This document shows, piece by piece, positions 50,332 through 60,800 of a DNA stretch of 64,000 nucleotides. Within the stretch, counting starts at the first letter, position 1. Each line of letters starts with the position of its first letter. This DNA comes from Streptomyces griseorubiginosus (GTDB taxonomy: Bacteria; Actinomycetota; Actinomycetes; Streptomycetales; Streptomycetaceae): contig NZ_KQ948743.1 in assembly GCF_001514195.1 (NCBI RefSeq), positions 62,001-126,000 of the forward strand. Direction: 5' to 3'. Made by a program: the position numbers and the translations under genes. Under the pieces are notes generated by a model. The model made no database searches. It was not told the DNA's origin and saw only the letters and a list, made by a program, of their open reading frames with translations.

Positions 50332-51135
50332 TCAGCTTGAGCGCCTACCGTCGGCATGGGCATACGCGTCGCGGATGGAGGCCGGTACGTGGCCACTACG
50401 GCCCCAGTTCAGGGAGTAGCCGTGCTCGGCGGCCCAGGCGCGGATGAGGTCGACATCGGATTCGGGACCCAAGCTGAGCTGCCCGCGTACGGTGTACGCG
50501 GGCAGTGGCGCACGCATCACACTGGCTTTGGGCAGGCACAGCCCGAAGTGGTGCTCAAGCATGGTGAGCGTGAGACGGTTGCCGCTCATGGCTGAGCCCG
50601 CCGGCGCAGCTTGGTGACTCGTGCCGTCAGGGGTCAGGACGCCGCCTGCAACGAGCGCTGGCAGCAGATGGTCCGGATCCTGACCCCAGCGGTGTGCTTC
50701 CTCCCCGATTCCGAAGCCGCACACCGTTCGACCATCACGCAGGTAGTTGAACTGTGCGGGCGGGTGATCCGTCATCGCCACGTACTGGATGACTTCGGCA
50801 CCACCGCGTGATGCTCTGACGGCCAGGTCGTCTCGCCCAGGGTCGACCAGGTGCAGTACTGCGTACGACCAGGCACCACATCCCGCGACACGCACCACGG
50901 CACTGTCGCCCATCGCCGATCGGAGGAGAAGAGAGGTGACATCAGGGCCGGTCAGATCCACTGCGGCACCGGGCGTGCCACCCATCCGCACCGCCAGGTC
51001 CTCCGGGCTCACATCCCGCGCGAACACCACGCTGTCCAGCCCTTCGTCCTGATTCGCCAGCCATCCGATTCCCTCACACACAGGCACCCCCACACTCACA
51101 GCGAAGACCAACGCCAGGGAGCGTATCCAAGGCAC
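50332..51135 (-). CDS. DUF6461-like protein fused to an Lsr2 DNA-binding domain
   Basis: Protein of 267 residues. The main domain (about 30-180) resembles DUF6461: FARDVSPEDLAVRMGG, SAVVRVAGCGAWSYAVLHLV, FNYLRDGRTVCGFGIGEEAH. The C-terminal 35 residues (DLIRAWAAEHGYSLNWGRSG, HVPASIRDAYAHA) are an Lsr2-type DNA-binding helix pair, where Lsr2 uses an RGR-like minor-groove hook; here the loop reads WGRSGHVP. A hydrophobic N-terminus (LALVFAVSVGVPV) is unexpected and makes the GTG start at 51135 uncertain. An xenogeneic-silencer-like role is possible. Confidence 0.65.
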   Translation of the reverse strand: MPWIRSLALVFAVSVGVPVCEGIGWLANQDEGLDSVVFARDVSPEDLAVRMGGTPGAAVDLTGPDVTSLLLRSAMGDSAVVRVAGCGAWSYAVLHLVDPGRDDLAVRASRGGAEVIQYVAMTDHPPAQFNYLRDGRTVCGFGIGEEAHRWGQDPDHLLPALVAGGVLTPDGTSHQAAPAGSAMSGNRLTLTMLEHHFGLCLPKASVMRAPLPAYTVRGQLSLGPESDVDLIRAWAAEHGYSLNWGRSGHVPASIRDAYAHADGRRSS

Positions 51136-51278
51136 TGATAACCGCTACCGCGGTATCACGCAGCCTGGTCACGGAAGACCCGCCTCGGCACTCGTGAAGC
51201 TGGAAAATGCTCAGCAAACGCCGCCCCGACACGCCTCACTGTCGTTCCCAACGGAGCCGTTCCCTGTCACCCGAATCA

Positions 51279-51294
51279 GTCGAACCGGTTCGAC
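51279..51294. promoter_or_regulatory. LacI-type operator O1
   Basis: GTCGAACCGGTTCGAC, a perfect 16-bp palindrome with the CG centre usual for LacI-family operators. It lies 262 bp upstream of O2, a distance that would allow looping. Confidence 0.75.
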
Positions 51295-51504
51295 GAAACG
51301 TAACATCGGGCAATCTGGCCGGCAACGGTCTCGACACGAGCCACTTGGGCGGACGCGGTCGATCATCACGGATTCGGGCACGGCACATCGGGCCTCGCAT
51401 CCGCCCCAGAGGCGGCGATAAGCGGGTGCTTAACTGGGCAATCCGGACACTCATCCCTGCGTGACGACGTTTCCGCGTCGTTACGAGAAAACGGCCACGA
51501 GGCG

Positions 51505-51533
51505 TTGACACCCGCCCGAGTTGCTCCTACCTT
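51505..51533 (+). promoter_or_regulatory. Promoter of the LacI-family regulator gene
   Basis: TTGACA (51505-51510), 17-bp spacer, TACCTT (51528-51533). The start point would fall near 51540, immediately before operator O2. Confidence 0.65.
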
Positions 51534-51542
51534 CACTTCACG

Positions 51543-51554
51543 CGAACCGGTTCG
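51543..51554. promoter_or_regulatory. LacI-type operator O2 at the transcription start
   Basis: CGAACCGGTTCG with TTCGAC extension on one side. It overlaps the first transcribed bases of the predicted promoter, a position that gives direct repression. Confidence 0.75.
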
Positions 51555-51592
51555 ACGGTCGGAATCCAGTCGACTTGGTCCGTCTGAAGAAC

Positions 51593-51604
51593 CGAACCGG
51601 TTCG
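51593..51604. promoter_or_regulatory. LacI-type operator O3 in the leader
   Basis: CGAACCGGTTCG, third copy, 50 bp after O2 and 28 bp before the regulator's start codon. Confidence 0.7.
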
Positions 51605-51631
51605 ACTGTCTTCGGCGACGAGGAGTCCCCC

Positions 51632-52687
51632 GTGAACATCGGTGAGATTGCCAAGAGGGCCGGTGTCTCGCGGAGCACCGTGTCGTACGCCCTGAGCGGC
51701 AAGCGCCCCGTGTCCGAGGACACCCGCCGCAAGATCCAGCGCGTCATCGACGACCTGGGCTACCAGCCCAACGCGAGCGCCCGGGCTCTGGCCAACGGCC
51801 GGACCAACACCATCGGTCTGGTCTTCCCGCCTGCCGGGAACCACTACACCGGCATGCAGCTGGACTTCATCGGCAGCGTCACCGAGGCCGCCGCGGACCA
51901 CGACTACGACGTGCTGCTCTCGCCGAGCGGCATGGACAGCGACCGCTCGTTCCAGCGGCTGCTGGGTGAGCGGCGGGTCGACGGCGCCATCCTGATGGAG
52001 ATGCGTCTGCAGGACGACCGGCTCGACCACCTCACCGAGGTGGGCTTCCCCTCCGTCGCCATCGGCCGCACCGCGAATCCGCAGGGCAGCTGGTGGGTGG
52101 GCCTGGACCATACGGCTCTGGCTGCGGCCTGCGTCCACCACCTGGCCGACCTCGGTCACCGTCGGGTCGCCTTCGTCAACCGTCCCGAGCCGCTGCTGCG
52201 GGCCGGGTACGAGTCCGCGCACCGCGGTCTGGACGGTTTCACCAAGGCCGCGGCGGAACGCGGACTGACCGTCCGGACGTACTGCTGCGGGGACGACGCC
52301 GCCTCGGGCCAGGCGTGTCTGGAGCAGATCCTGCACGACGACCCGGCGACCACGGCCCTGGTCACGTTGAACGAGGCCGCGCTGGGAGGCATCTACCGGG
52401 GGCTGGCCCAGGCCGGCCGCCAGGTGCCCCACGACTTCTCCGTCACCGGAGTGGTGGCCGGCAGGTGGGCGGAGACGGTGACCCCGCAGCTCACCGCGGC
52501 GGACGTACCGGCGGAACAGATGGGCCGCCTCGCTGTGGAACTGCTCGTGGAGCGGCTGAACCATCCCGCCGCGCCCGCCCGCCACCATCTGCTCGCGCCG
52601 CCGATCTCGCTGCGAGCCAGCACCGCGCCCCCCGGCCCCGGACCCACCGGTGCCGCCCACGACCTCGGTGCCCCCGCGCACCCTTGA
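51632..52687 (+). CDS. LacI-family regulator of the sugar-uptake/glycosidase locus
   Basis: Repressor of 351 residues. The helix-turn-helix (about 1-22) reads VNIGEIAKRAGVSRSTVSYA, followed by hinge LGYQPNASARALANGRTNTI. The periplasmic-binding-protein-like effector domain fills about 60-335. The C-terminus is a Pro/Ala tail. The GTG start has AGGAG six bases upstream. Three copies of CGAACCGGTTCG precede it, including one on its own start point, so autoregulation is very likely. It heads a same-strand locus for a sugar ABC importer and two glycoside hydrolases, which it probably also controls. Confidence 0.9.
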   Translation: MNIGEIAKRAGVSRSTVSYALSGKRPVSEDTRRKIQRVIDDLGYQPNASARALANGRTNTIGLVFPPAGNHYTGMQLDFIGSVTEAAADHDYDVLLSPSGMDSDRSFQRLLGERRVDGAILMEMRLQDDRLDHLTEVGFPSVAIGRTANPQGSWWVGLDHTALAAACVHHLADLGHRRVAFVNRPEPLLRAGYESAHRGLDGFTKAAAERGLTVRTYCCGDDAASGQACLEQILHDDPATTALVTLNEAALGGIYRGLAQAGRQVPHDFSVTGVVAGRWAETVTPQLTAADVPAEQMGRLAVELLVERLNHPAAPARHHLLAPPISLRASTAPPGPGPTGAAHDLGAPAHP

Positions 52688-52780
52688 CCGCACTTCCCAT
52701 CCCCCCGCACCCCGCACTCCATACCGGGCGATGACGGGACTCACCGTCCCGAGCCCAGCAGTCCCCGACACCCTCCCAGG

Positions 52781-52840
52781 GCACACCTGTGCCGACTCCC
52801 GGGCACACCCGTGCCGATTCCAGAGCACACCCGTGCCGAG
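52781..52840. repeat. Three 22-bp tandem repeats, each a near-palindrome, before the binding-protein gene
   Basis: GCACACC recurs at 52781, 52803 and 52825. Copy 1 contains GGCACA-CC-TGTGCC, a perfect inverted repeat; copies 2 and 3 differ by one or two bases. Spacing of two helical turns suggests a cooperative operator or an mRNA structure between the regulator and transporter genes. Confidence 0.6.
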
Positions 52841-52859
52841 CACCCATGAGGAACCCGCA

Positions 52860-54104
52860 ATGAAGCGAACCAGCAGAAGGCGTCTGACCGCCGCAGTCCT
52901 AACCGTCGTCGCCGTCACCACCGGCGCCACCGCGTGCTCCTCCGGCGCGAGCGGTACCTCCACGAAGGCCGCGGACAGCAAGACGTACACGATCTGGGAC
53001 CCGTACCCGCAGTTCAGCAAGGGCTCGGAGTGGACGAAGCTGCTGGACGGCTGCGGCACCGAGGCCGGCGTGAAGATCAAGCGGACCGCCTTCGACACCA
53101 GCGACCTGACGAACAAGGCGCTGCTGGCGGCGCAGCAGGGCAACTCCTCGGACATCCTCATCGTCGACAATCCGGTGGTCTCCACGCTGGCCGAGGCCGG
53201 TGTGCTGACCACCACCGACGACAACAAGGTGGACACGTCGAAGGTCAGCCCGAACCTGCTCGCGGCCGGCCAGTCGGGCGGGAAGACCTACGGCACGCCG
53301 ATCGGCGCCAACACCCTGGCCCTCTACTACAACAAGAAGGTCCTGAAGGCGGCAGGAGTGGACATCTCCTCGGTCAAGGACTGGACGTCGCTGACGGCGG
53401 CGCTGGCGAAGGTCAAGGCGGCGGGCAAGAAGGGCATCACCTTCTCCGCTATCGGAACCGAGGAGGGCAGCTTCCAGTTCCTGCCCTGGTTCTGGGGCTC
53501 GGGCGCCAAGCTGACCGCGCTCGACTCCGCCCAGGCGACCTCCGCGCTGTCGCTCTGGAAGGGCTGGCTGGACAAGGGCTACGCCCCCAACTCGGTGATC
53601 AACAACACCCAGACGACCAGCTGGCAGGAGTTCGCCGGCGGCGACTACGCGTTCGCCGAGAACGGCACCTGGCAGCTCGCCAACGCCGACAAGGCCGGCT
53701 TCGACTACGGGGTCATCCCCGTCCCGGCCTCCACCGGAGGCTCCGCGGAAGCCCCGACGGGCGGTGAGTTCGTCACGATGCCGGTCCAGCAGGACACCGC
53801 TCGCTACGCGACCTCCCAGAAGCTCGTGTCCTGCCTGACCAACAGCCAGAACCTGCTCCAGACGGACACCACGCTGTCCTACGTGGCGCCCACCGCCGAG
53901 GTCCAGGACCAGCAGGTGACCGCGAACGCCAAGCTGAAGCCGTGGGTGGACGCGGTCAAGGCCGCCAAGGGCCGTACCAGTGACGACCTGGGCACCAAGT
54001 ACCCCAAGATATCCGAGCAGTTGTGGAAGGCCGTCCAGTCCGCCCTCAGCGGGTCGGCGTCACCGAAGGACGCCCTCGGCTCGGCACAGTCCGCCGTCAA
54101 GTAG
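52860..54104 (+). CDS. ABC transporter sugar-binding lipoprotein
   Basis: Extracytoplasmic solute-binding protein of 414 residues. The lipoprotein signal ends TTGATACSSG (lipobox Cys near residue 25). The body is a group-1 sugar-binding protein: TYTIWDPYPQFSKGSEWTKL, KALLAAQQGNSSDILIVDNP, TYGTPIGANTLALYYNKKVL and FAGGDYAFAENGTWQLANAD. It delivers an oligosaccharide to the two permeases downstream. The ATG at 52860 has GAGG upstream. The ATPase is not encoded here, which is usual in Streptomyces, where the shared MsiK-type ATPase serves many importers. Confidence 0.9.
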   Translation: MKRTSRRRLTAAVLTVVAVTTGATACSSGASGTSTKAADSKTYTIWDPYPQFSKGSEWTKLLDGCGTEAGVKIKRTAFDTSDLTNKALLAAQQGNSSDILIVDNPVVSTLAEAGVLTTTDDNKVDTSKVSPNLLAAGQSGGKTYGTPIGANTLALYYNKKVLKAAGVDISSVKDWTSLTAALAKVKAAGKKGITFSAIGTEEGSFQFLPWFWGSGAKLTALDSAQATSALSLWKGWLDKGYAPNSVINNTQTTSWQEFAGGDYAFAENGTWQLANADKAGFDYGVIPVPASTGGSAEAPTGGEFVTMPVQQDTARYATSQKLVSCLTNSQNLLQTDTTLSYVAPTAEVQDQQVTANAKLKPWVDAVKAAKGRTSDDLGTKYPKISEQLWKAVQSALSGSASPKDALGSAQSAVK

Positions 54105-54124
54105 TCGAGGACTCCGGCCAGCCG

Positions 54125-55108
54125 ATGAAACCCATGACACAGGTGCCGGAACGCCGGTCGGTGCAGAGCCGGAACGGGGCGGCCACCTCCGCCCCGTCCC
54201 CGGCCCACGCACGAGCCCGGCGCCGTCCGACCTCCCAGCAGTGGGCAGCCTGGGCCTTCCTCGCCCCGGTCACCCTCTACCTCGCTCTCTTCTACGCCTA
54301 TCCCCTCTACCGCAACCTCGACCTGAGCCTGCGCAACTACACCGTCCGCTCCTTCGTCCAGGGCGACGCGCCCTTCACCGGACTGGCCAACTACCGCAAG
54401 ATCTTCGACGATCCGACCTTCGCCCCGGCCCTACTGCACACCGCGGTCTTCACCGCCGTCTGCCTGGTCTTCCAGTACGCCATCGGGCTCGCGCTCGCGG
54501 TCTTCTTCAACCAGAACTTCCGGCTCTCCGCCACCCTGCGCGCCCTGTTCCTCGTCCCGTGGCTGCTGCCGCTGATCGTCTCGGCGTCCACCTGGTCCTG
54601 GATGCTCAACAGCGACTCCGGCATCGTCAACACCCTGCTGAGCGCTTTCGGGGTCGGCCCGGTCAACTGGCTGACCTCACCCTCCTGGTCCCTGACCTCG
54701 GTGATCATCGCCAACATCTGGATCGGCGTCCCCTTCAACCTCGTCGTCCTGTACAGCGGCCTGCAATCCATCCCCACCAGCCTGTACGAGGCCGCCGCCC
54801 TGGACGGGGCGAACGCCTGGCGCCGCTTCTGGAGCATCACCTTCCCGCTGCTGCGCCCGGTGTCCGCCATCACCCTGCTGCTGGGCCTGGTCTACACGCT
54901 CAAGGTCTTCGACATCATCTGGATCATGACCAAGGGCGGCCCGGCCGACTCGTCCACCACCTTCGCCACCTGGTCCTACCAACTCGGCTTCGGCAACCTG
55001 CTGCCCGCCTTCGGCCCTGGTGCGGCCGTGGGCAACCTGCTCGTCGTCGCCGCCCTGGTCTTCGGCCTGATCTACCTGAAGGTCCAGCGAAAGCAGGCGC
55101 TGTCATGA
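54125..55108 (+). CDS. ABC transporter permease 1 (MalF-type)
   Basis: Membrane permease of 327 residues with six helices after a basic N-terminal tail. The EAA loop motif (ALDGANAWRRFWSITFPLL) that contacts the ATPase is at about residues 223-241. It forms a heterodimer with the next gene's product. The start at 54125 is the first of two nearby ATGs. It overlaps the following gene by 4 bp. Confidence 0.9.
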   Translation: MKPMTQVPERRSVQSRNGAATSAPSPAHARARRRPTSQQWAAWAFLAPVTLYLALFYAYPLYRNLDLSLRNYTVRSFVQGDAPFTGLANYRKIFDDPTFAPALLHTAVFTAVCLVFQYAIGLALAVFFNQNFRLSATLRALFLVPWLLPLIVSASTWSWMLNSDSGIVNTLLSAFGVGPVNWLTSPSWSLTSVIIANIWIGVPFNLVVLYSGLQSIPTSLYEAAALDGANAWRRFWSITFPLLRPVSAITLLLGLVYTLKVFDIIWIMTKGGPADSSTTFATWSYQLGFGNLLPAFGPGAAVGNLLVVAALVFGLIYLKVQRKQALS

Positions 55109-55950
55109 CAGGAATCGCCCTCAGCACCCCACAGCGCCGCACCCGCACATGGGTCAGGACGACCGTCGGCGTCCTGCTGACCGCGGCCATGCTCTTCCCG
55201 GTGTACTGGATGATCAACGTGTCCTTCACCCGCGACCAGGACATGCGCAAGAGCCCGCCCGACCTTTTCCCCGTCCACGGCACTCTGGAGGGCTACCGCG
55301 CCGTCTTCGACCAGCAGTTGCCCTACCTCGGCACCAGCCTGGTCATCGGCCTCGGCACCGTCGTACTGACCGTGGCCCTGGCAGCCCCCGCCGGCTACGC
55401 GCTGGCGAAGCTCCGCCCTCGCGGAGGAGGCGTACTCAGCTTCCTCCTCCTGGTCGCCCAGATGGTGCCCGGCATCATCATGGCGATGGGTTTCTACGCC
55501 ATCTACCTCCAGCTCGGCCTGCTCCAGTCCGTCCCGGGCCTGATCGTCGCCGACTCCACCCTCGCGGTCCCCTTCGCGGTCCTGATCTTCACCGCGTTCA
55601 TGTCCGGCATCCCGGGCGAGCTGATCCAGGCCGCGCAGATGGACGGGGCAAGGGCCCTGCGCACCTTCTGGTCGATCGTCCTGCCGATGAGCCGGAACTC
55701 GGTCGTCACGGTCTCGCTGTTCGCGTTCCTGTGGTCCTGGTCCGACTTCGTCTTCGCCAGCACCCTCGCCAACGGCGGCGCCCACGAGCCCATCACGCTC
55801 GGCATCTACCACTACATCGGCAACAACAACCAGCAGTGGAACGCCATCATGGCCACTGCCGTCGTGGCCTCCCTGCCCGCCACGGTGATCCTCGTCCTCG
55901 CCCAGCGCTACGTCGCCGCCGGCGTGACCGCCGGTGCCGTCAAGGACTGA
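55105..55950 (+). CDS. ABC transporter permease 2 (MalG-type)
   Basis: Membrane permease of 281 residues with six helices (LLTAAMLFPVYWMINVSF first). The EAA loop is AQMDGARALRTFWSIVLPMS at about residues 177-196. The ATG lies in a 4-bp ATGA overlap with permease 1, so the two are coupled for equal production. Confidence 0.9.
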   Translation: MTGIALSTPQRRTRTWVRTTVGVLLTAAMLFPVYWMINVSFTRDQDMRKSPPDLFPVHGTLEGYRAVFDQQLPYLGTSLVIGLGTVVLTVALAAPAGYALAKLRPRGGGVLSFLLLVAQMVPGIIMAMGFYAIYLQLGLLQSVPGLIVADSTLAVPFAVLIFTAFMSGIPGELIQAAQMDGARALRTFWSIVLPMSRNSVVTVSLFAFLWSWSDFVFASTLANGGAHEPITLGIYHYIGNNNQQWNAIMATAVVASLPATVILVLAQRYVAAGVTAGAVKD

Positions 55951-56014
55951 CCACTCCCTCGCCGGCCGACGGCAGACCGCTGATCTCTCCTGCCCAAGAA
56001 ACGAGTTGCCCCAC

Positions 56015-57766
56015 ATGACCGCCGCCCGATCCGGCCCGCAGTTCTCCGTCCATGACATCCCGTTCAGCACGCACGGATCCTGGTTCGGTTTCTCTCCCGT
56101 GCTGGCGGAGAAGACCCGCTCCGAGGACCTCCACCTCGTCTCGCACCAGAACGGCATGCACGCCGTCCTGCGCCTCGTCCCCCTGGACGCGGCCACGGGC
56201 GAGCGGGCCGGGACACGTGTCGAGGCGGCCCCGGGCCTGCTCAGCTGGCTCGGCGAGCGCGGCCGTGTACGACTCGCCTACGCGACGCCGGACACCGTAC
56301 GCGTGCACGGCGACCAGCTGGGGCTGCGTGTCACCGCGGCGGCGCAGAGCCTGACCCCCTTCAGCGGGACCTACTTCTACCGCGACCCCGTGGACAACGC
56401 CCACGTCTTCACCTCGTACGAGACCGGCCGCCGCTACCGGATCACCGTGCTGTCCGGCACGGTCACCGAGGTGTCCGGTGCTCAGGCCCTGGGCGCCGGT
56501 GACCGGGGTCTCGCGGTCACCGCCGGAGCCGACGGATCGTGGGAGATCGCGATCGAGGAAATCGACAGTGCGCGACAGCCCTACCGCTCGTCGGCGGCGT
56601 TCGGCGAAGTCGTGGAGGCCGCGCGACGGTCGTTCGCCGAGTTCGTCGACGCCATGGCCCCCTGGCGCTCGTGCGACACCCCGGCCGTCGAACTCGCCGC
56701 CTACGTGGTCTGGTCGGCGACCGTCCGCCCGGCCGGCCTGGTCACCCGCCCCGCGGTGCTGATGTCCAAGCACTGGATGGACAAGGTCTGGAGCTGGGAC
56801 CACTGCTTCAACGCCCTCGCTCTGGCGCCGGGACACCCGCAGCTGGCCTGGGACCAGTTCTCCCTGCCCTTCGACCACCAGGACGAGACCGGCGCTCTGC
56901 CGGACTCGGTGGCCCACTCCGAGGTCCTGTACAACTTCGTCAAGCCGCCCATCCACGGCTGGGCCTTGTCCCACCTGCGCAGACTGCTGCCCGAACGCCT
57001 CAGCCGGCAGGAACTCGCCGAGATCTACGGCAGGTTGGCACGGTGGACGGAGTTCTGGCTCACCGCCAGGCGCGCACCCGGTGCCGCCCTGCCCCACTAC
57101 CAGCACGGCAACGACAGCGGCTGGGACAACGCCACCACCTTCGACCCGGAGCGCGTGGCCGTCACCGCCGACCTCGCAGCCTTCCTCGTCCTCCAGCTCC
57201 GCGAACTGGCTTGCCTGGCAGACGAGTTGGATTTTCCGGACGACGTCCGCCGGTGGTCCCGTACCGCCGAGGCCACCCAGGCCGCCATGCTCGACGAGCT
57301 GTGGGCAGGAGAGCGGTTCGTGACGCGCGGTGCGGACAGCGCCGCGACCTGGGCAAGCTCCAGCCTGCTGGACCTGATGCCGATGGCACTGGGCGAGCAC
57401 CTCCCCGAGCACGTCGGCAAGGCCCTGGCCGCCCGGATCGAGACCCACCTGACCGCGTACGGGCTGGCCACCGAACTGCCCACCTCACCCCACTACTTGT
57501 CCGACGGTTACTGGCGCGGTCCGATATGGGCACCCGCCACCGTCCTCATCGAGGACGGTCTGCGCCGGGCCGGCCACCAGCGACTGGCCGACGACATCAG
57601 CGCCCGCTTCCGCGCCCTGTGCGAAACCCACGGCTTCGCCGAGAACTTCGACGCCCTCACCGGCACCGGCCTGCGGGACCGCGCCTACACCTGGACCGCC
57701 AGCAGCTACCTCCTCCTCGCACGCGACCACCGGCGCCGCGCTGACATCGCCGCCTCCGTCGTCTGA
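56015..57766 (+). CDS. Glycoside hydrolase with (alpha/alpha)6 barrel (GH63/GH37-like)
   Basis: Cytosolic glycosidase of 583 residues without a signal peptide. An N-terminal beta-sandwich (about 1-200) precedes an (alpha/alpha)6 barrel (about 210-583). SKHWMDKVWSWDHCFNALAL, FDHQDETGALPDSV, WDNATTFDP and YWRGPIWAPATVLIEDGLRR match the GH63/GH37-type trehalase and glucosidase fold, with WSWDHC and DETG in the active-site positions. Being cytosolic and after the importer, it probably cleaves the imported oligosaccharide. The ATG at 56015 has a weak Shine-Dalgarno, so coupling or a longer start cannot be ruled out. Confidence 0.82.
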   Translation: MTAARSGPQFSVHDIPFSTHGSWFGFSPVLAEKTRSEDLHLVSHQNGMHAVLRLVPLDAATGERAGTRVEAAPGLLSWLGERGRVRLAYATPDTVRVHGDQLGLRVTAAAQSLTPFSGTYFYRDPVDNAHVFTSYETGRRYRITVLSGTVTEVSGAQALGAGDRGLAVTAGADGSWEIAIEEIDSARQPYRSSAAFGEVVEAARRSFAEFVDAMAPWRSCDTPAVELAAYVVWSATVRPAGLVTRPAVLMSKHWMDKVWSWDHCFNALALAPGHPQLAWDQFSLPFDHQDETGALPDSVAHSEVLYNFVKPPIHGWALSHLRRLLPERLSRQELAEIYGRLARWTEFWLTARRAPGAALPHYQHGNDSGWDNATTFDPERVAVTADLAAFLVLQLRELACLADELDFPDDVRRWSRTAEATQAAMLDELWAGERFVTRGADSAATWASSSLLDLMPMALGEHLPEHVGKALAARIETHLTAYGLATELPTSPHYLSDGYWRGPIWAPATVLIEDGLRRAGHQRLADDISARFRALCETHGFAENFDALTGTGLRDRAYTWTASSYLLLARDHRRRADIAASVV

Positions 57767-57850
57767 ATCGCGAGCGGCGACCCACCCACACGTCCGGCAC
57801 GGGGGCCGGCAGCACAGCGACAACAACCCCATCCGAAGGGACGTAAGCAC

Positions 57851-60800
57851 ATGCCAGCAATCGGGCAAAGACGCTCGGCCGCGAGACGCCTCCTCCGCGG
57901 CGTCGCGACGACGCTGCTTCCGCTGACCCTCGTCGCGGGCGTCACCGCCGTGACGGCGACGCCGGCCTCCGCCGCCAACCCCACCCTCACCGTCGACCTC
58001 GGCAACTCCACCGGGGCCTTCCGCGGCGGTGCCTCCGGGGCGCTGTACGGCCTGTACGGACCGGACGTTCCGACGAACAACCTCATCGAGGGGATGGGGC
58101 TGACGACCACCAACACCAAGTACCAGGACGGTCAGCAGCACCCCGGATCAGACGCCCTGGAGATCGCGAAGCCGTTCGTGGACAGCGGTGGCAGGGACGT
58201 CATGATCTACATGACGGACGTGTACCGCACGGTCTACGAACGGACCAGCTACGCGCAGTACCAGGGGTACATGAGAACCCAGGTCGAGCAGGCGATGGCC
58301 AGCCCGTATGCCAGTCACATCGTCTTCGTGCCCTACAACGAGCCCGACATAGGCTGGTTCAACGGCATGCGCAGCAACTCGTCGACGCTGGCCGCGTTCA
58401 ACGCCGAGTGGCGCCAGACCTACAACTTCATCAAGGGCATCTGGCCCGCCGCACGGCTGGCAGGGCCCAACCTCGCCGGCTTCAGCGCCTCCACCCTCGG
58501 CACCTTCCTCAGCTACTGCAAGACCAACAACTGCCTGCCGGACGTGGTCACTTGGCACACCCTCGGCAGTCCGGCGGACGTCCGCAGCACGGTCGAGGCC
58601 TACCGGGCGGCGGAGGCTTCCGCCGGAGTCTCCCCGATCACCGTCAACCTCAACGAGTACGCCCACCGTTACCACCTGACCGACCCCGGCCAGATGGTCC
58701 AGTGGATCGCGGGCATGGAGGACGAGAAGGTCGACGGCAACCTGCCGTACTGGAACATCAACGGCAACCTGGGCGACTCCGCAGCCGCACAGAACACGCC
58801 CAACGCCCAGTGGTGGCTGTACAACTGGTACAGCTCCATGAAGGGCGGCAACACCGTCAAGGTCACCAGCAGCGGGGCCAACGCCGCGTACACGCTGCAG
58901 GGTGTGGCGAGTCTGGACACGGCCAAGAAGCAGGCCCGGGTCATCCTTGCCGGGGGCGGCACCAGCGGTGCCTCCGACACGGTCATCAAGAACATCGACC
59001 CCGCCGTCTTCGGCAGCACCGTGCACGTCAGCGTGTTCCAGGACCGCTGGAGCGGCTACATCGGCGCGGCGGCCACCCCGACCCGGCTGTCCGACGCCGA
59101 CGTCGCCGTGGGCTCCGACGGCTCAATCACGGTTCCGATCAGCCTCGACGCGATGTCCGCGTACCAGGTGATCGTCTCCCCCGGCGGCACCGGCAGCGCA
59201 ACCACCTCCGACAACACCTGGCGTGGCACGTACGAGGCCGAGAACGCCACGCTCAGCGGCAGCGGCTACAACATCAACACCGAGGGCACCACCGGCAACG
59301 TAGGCAAGTTCGCCACCTCCGGCACCAAGGACGTCGGCGGCCTGCGCACCGGATCGACCACGGTGGTCTCCTTCAACGTCTCCGTGCCCACCACCGGCGA
59401 CTACAACCTCTCGGTGTTCGGCAACAGCTACGCCAAGGACTCCGACGTCAAGGGCCCGACGAACATCTACGCGCGGGTCGACGGCGGCGCCTCCACCAGA
59501 ATCGACATCCCGGTGGGCTTCCAGTGGGTGGTGTGGGGACACGACGACGCCACCGTGCACCTCACCGCGGGCAGCCACACCATCACCCTGGCCACCACGG
59601 GTGACAACGGCGCGGCGACCGTCGGCGACGCGATCATCGACAAGATCGACCTCCAGTACAAGGACGCCTCCGTCCAGGGCACCACGCTCTACGAGGCCGA
59701 GCAGGCGAACCTCTCCGACAGCGCCACCGCCACCTACGCCTCCCAGGGCCAGTCCGGCGCCGGCGCGGTCAATCTCACCTCCGGCAAGTCCGCCACGTTC
59801 TGGGTCTACTCCGCACGGGACGGCTACGCCGACCTGACCGCCCGTTTCCGCAACACCGGCCAGGCCGACCTGACCGTCAACGGCAGAACCGTCAACGACC
59901 AGACCCTCTCCGGTGCGACGACCGGCGCCTGGTACACCTCCACCAACCGGGTCTACCTGAACGGCGGGATCAACAAGGTCAAGGTAACCGGCTCCGGCGG
60001 CACGCTCGCCCTGGACGACCTGGCGGTCACTCCGTTCAGCGCCAACGACCCCGTCACCACCGGCAACGTCGTCACCTACCAGGCCGAGAACGGCACTCTC
60101 ACCGGCACCGCGGCCGTCGACAACACCTACAGCCAGGCCAACGGCGGTGTCGTCACCGGCATCGGCAACGGAACCGCCAACTCCCTGACCCTCAACGTCA
60201 ACGCGCCCGCGGCCGGCACCTACGCCATGACCATGCGCTTCGCCAACAACGAGGAACTGCCCTCCAATCACTACAACCCGGACCTGTACGCCGAGCACGC
60301 CGACGTCAGTGTCAACGGCGGCACAGCCACCCGCGTCAACTTCGCCAGCACCCTGCACTGGAACCAGTTCCAGAACTACACCGTTCCCGTGACCCTCACC
60401 AAGGGCGCCAACAGCGTCAAGTTCACGGCCTCGCAGCTGTACAACTGGGACGGCACCACCGTCGGCGTCGTCTACTCCGGCGGCGGCAGCGACATCGGGC
60501 AGCCGATGCGGTCCAGCTCCGCGCCCCACCTGGACCAGGTCTCCTTCGCCCCAGCGAGTCTGCACATCGGCGCCGCGGCCGGGTTCTCCTCGACTGCCGT
60601 CGCCCAGCACAGCGGGCTCTGCCTGGAGAACCCCGGTCAGTCCACCGCCGACGGCACCCAGTACCGGCAGAACACCTGCGGGAACGGACAGGAGCAGGTC
60701 TTCGACTTCCACCCCGTCGCCGGGACGACCGACACCTACACCGTCGTCAACCACTACAGCGGCAAGTGCCTGGACATCAGCCAGATCTCCACTGCCGACG

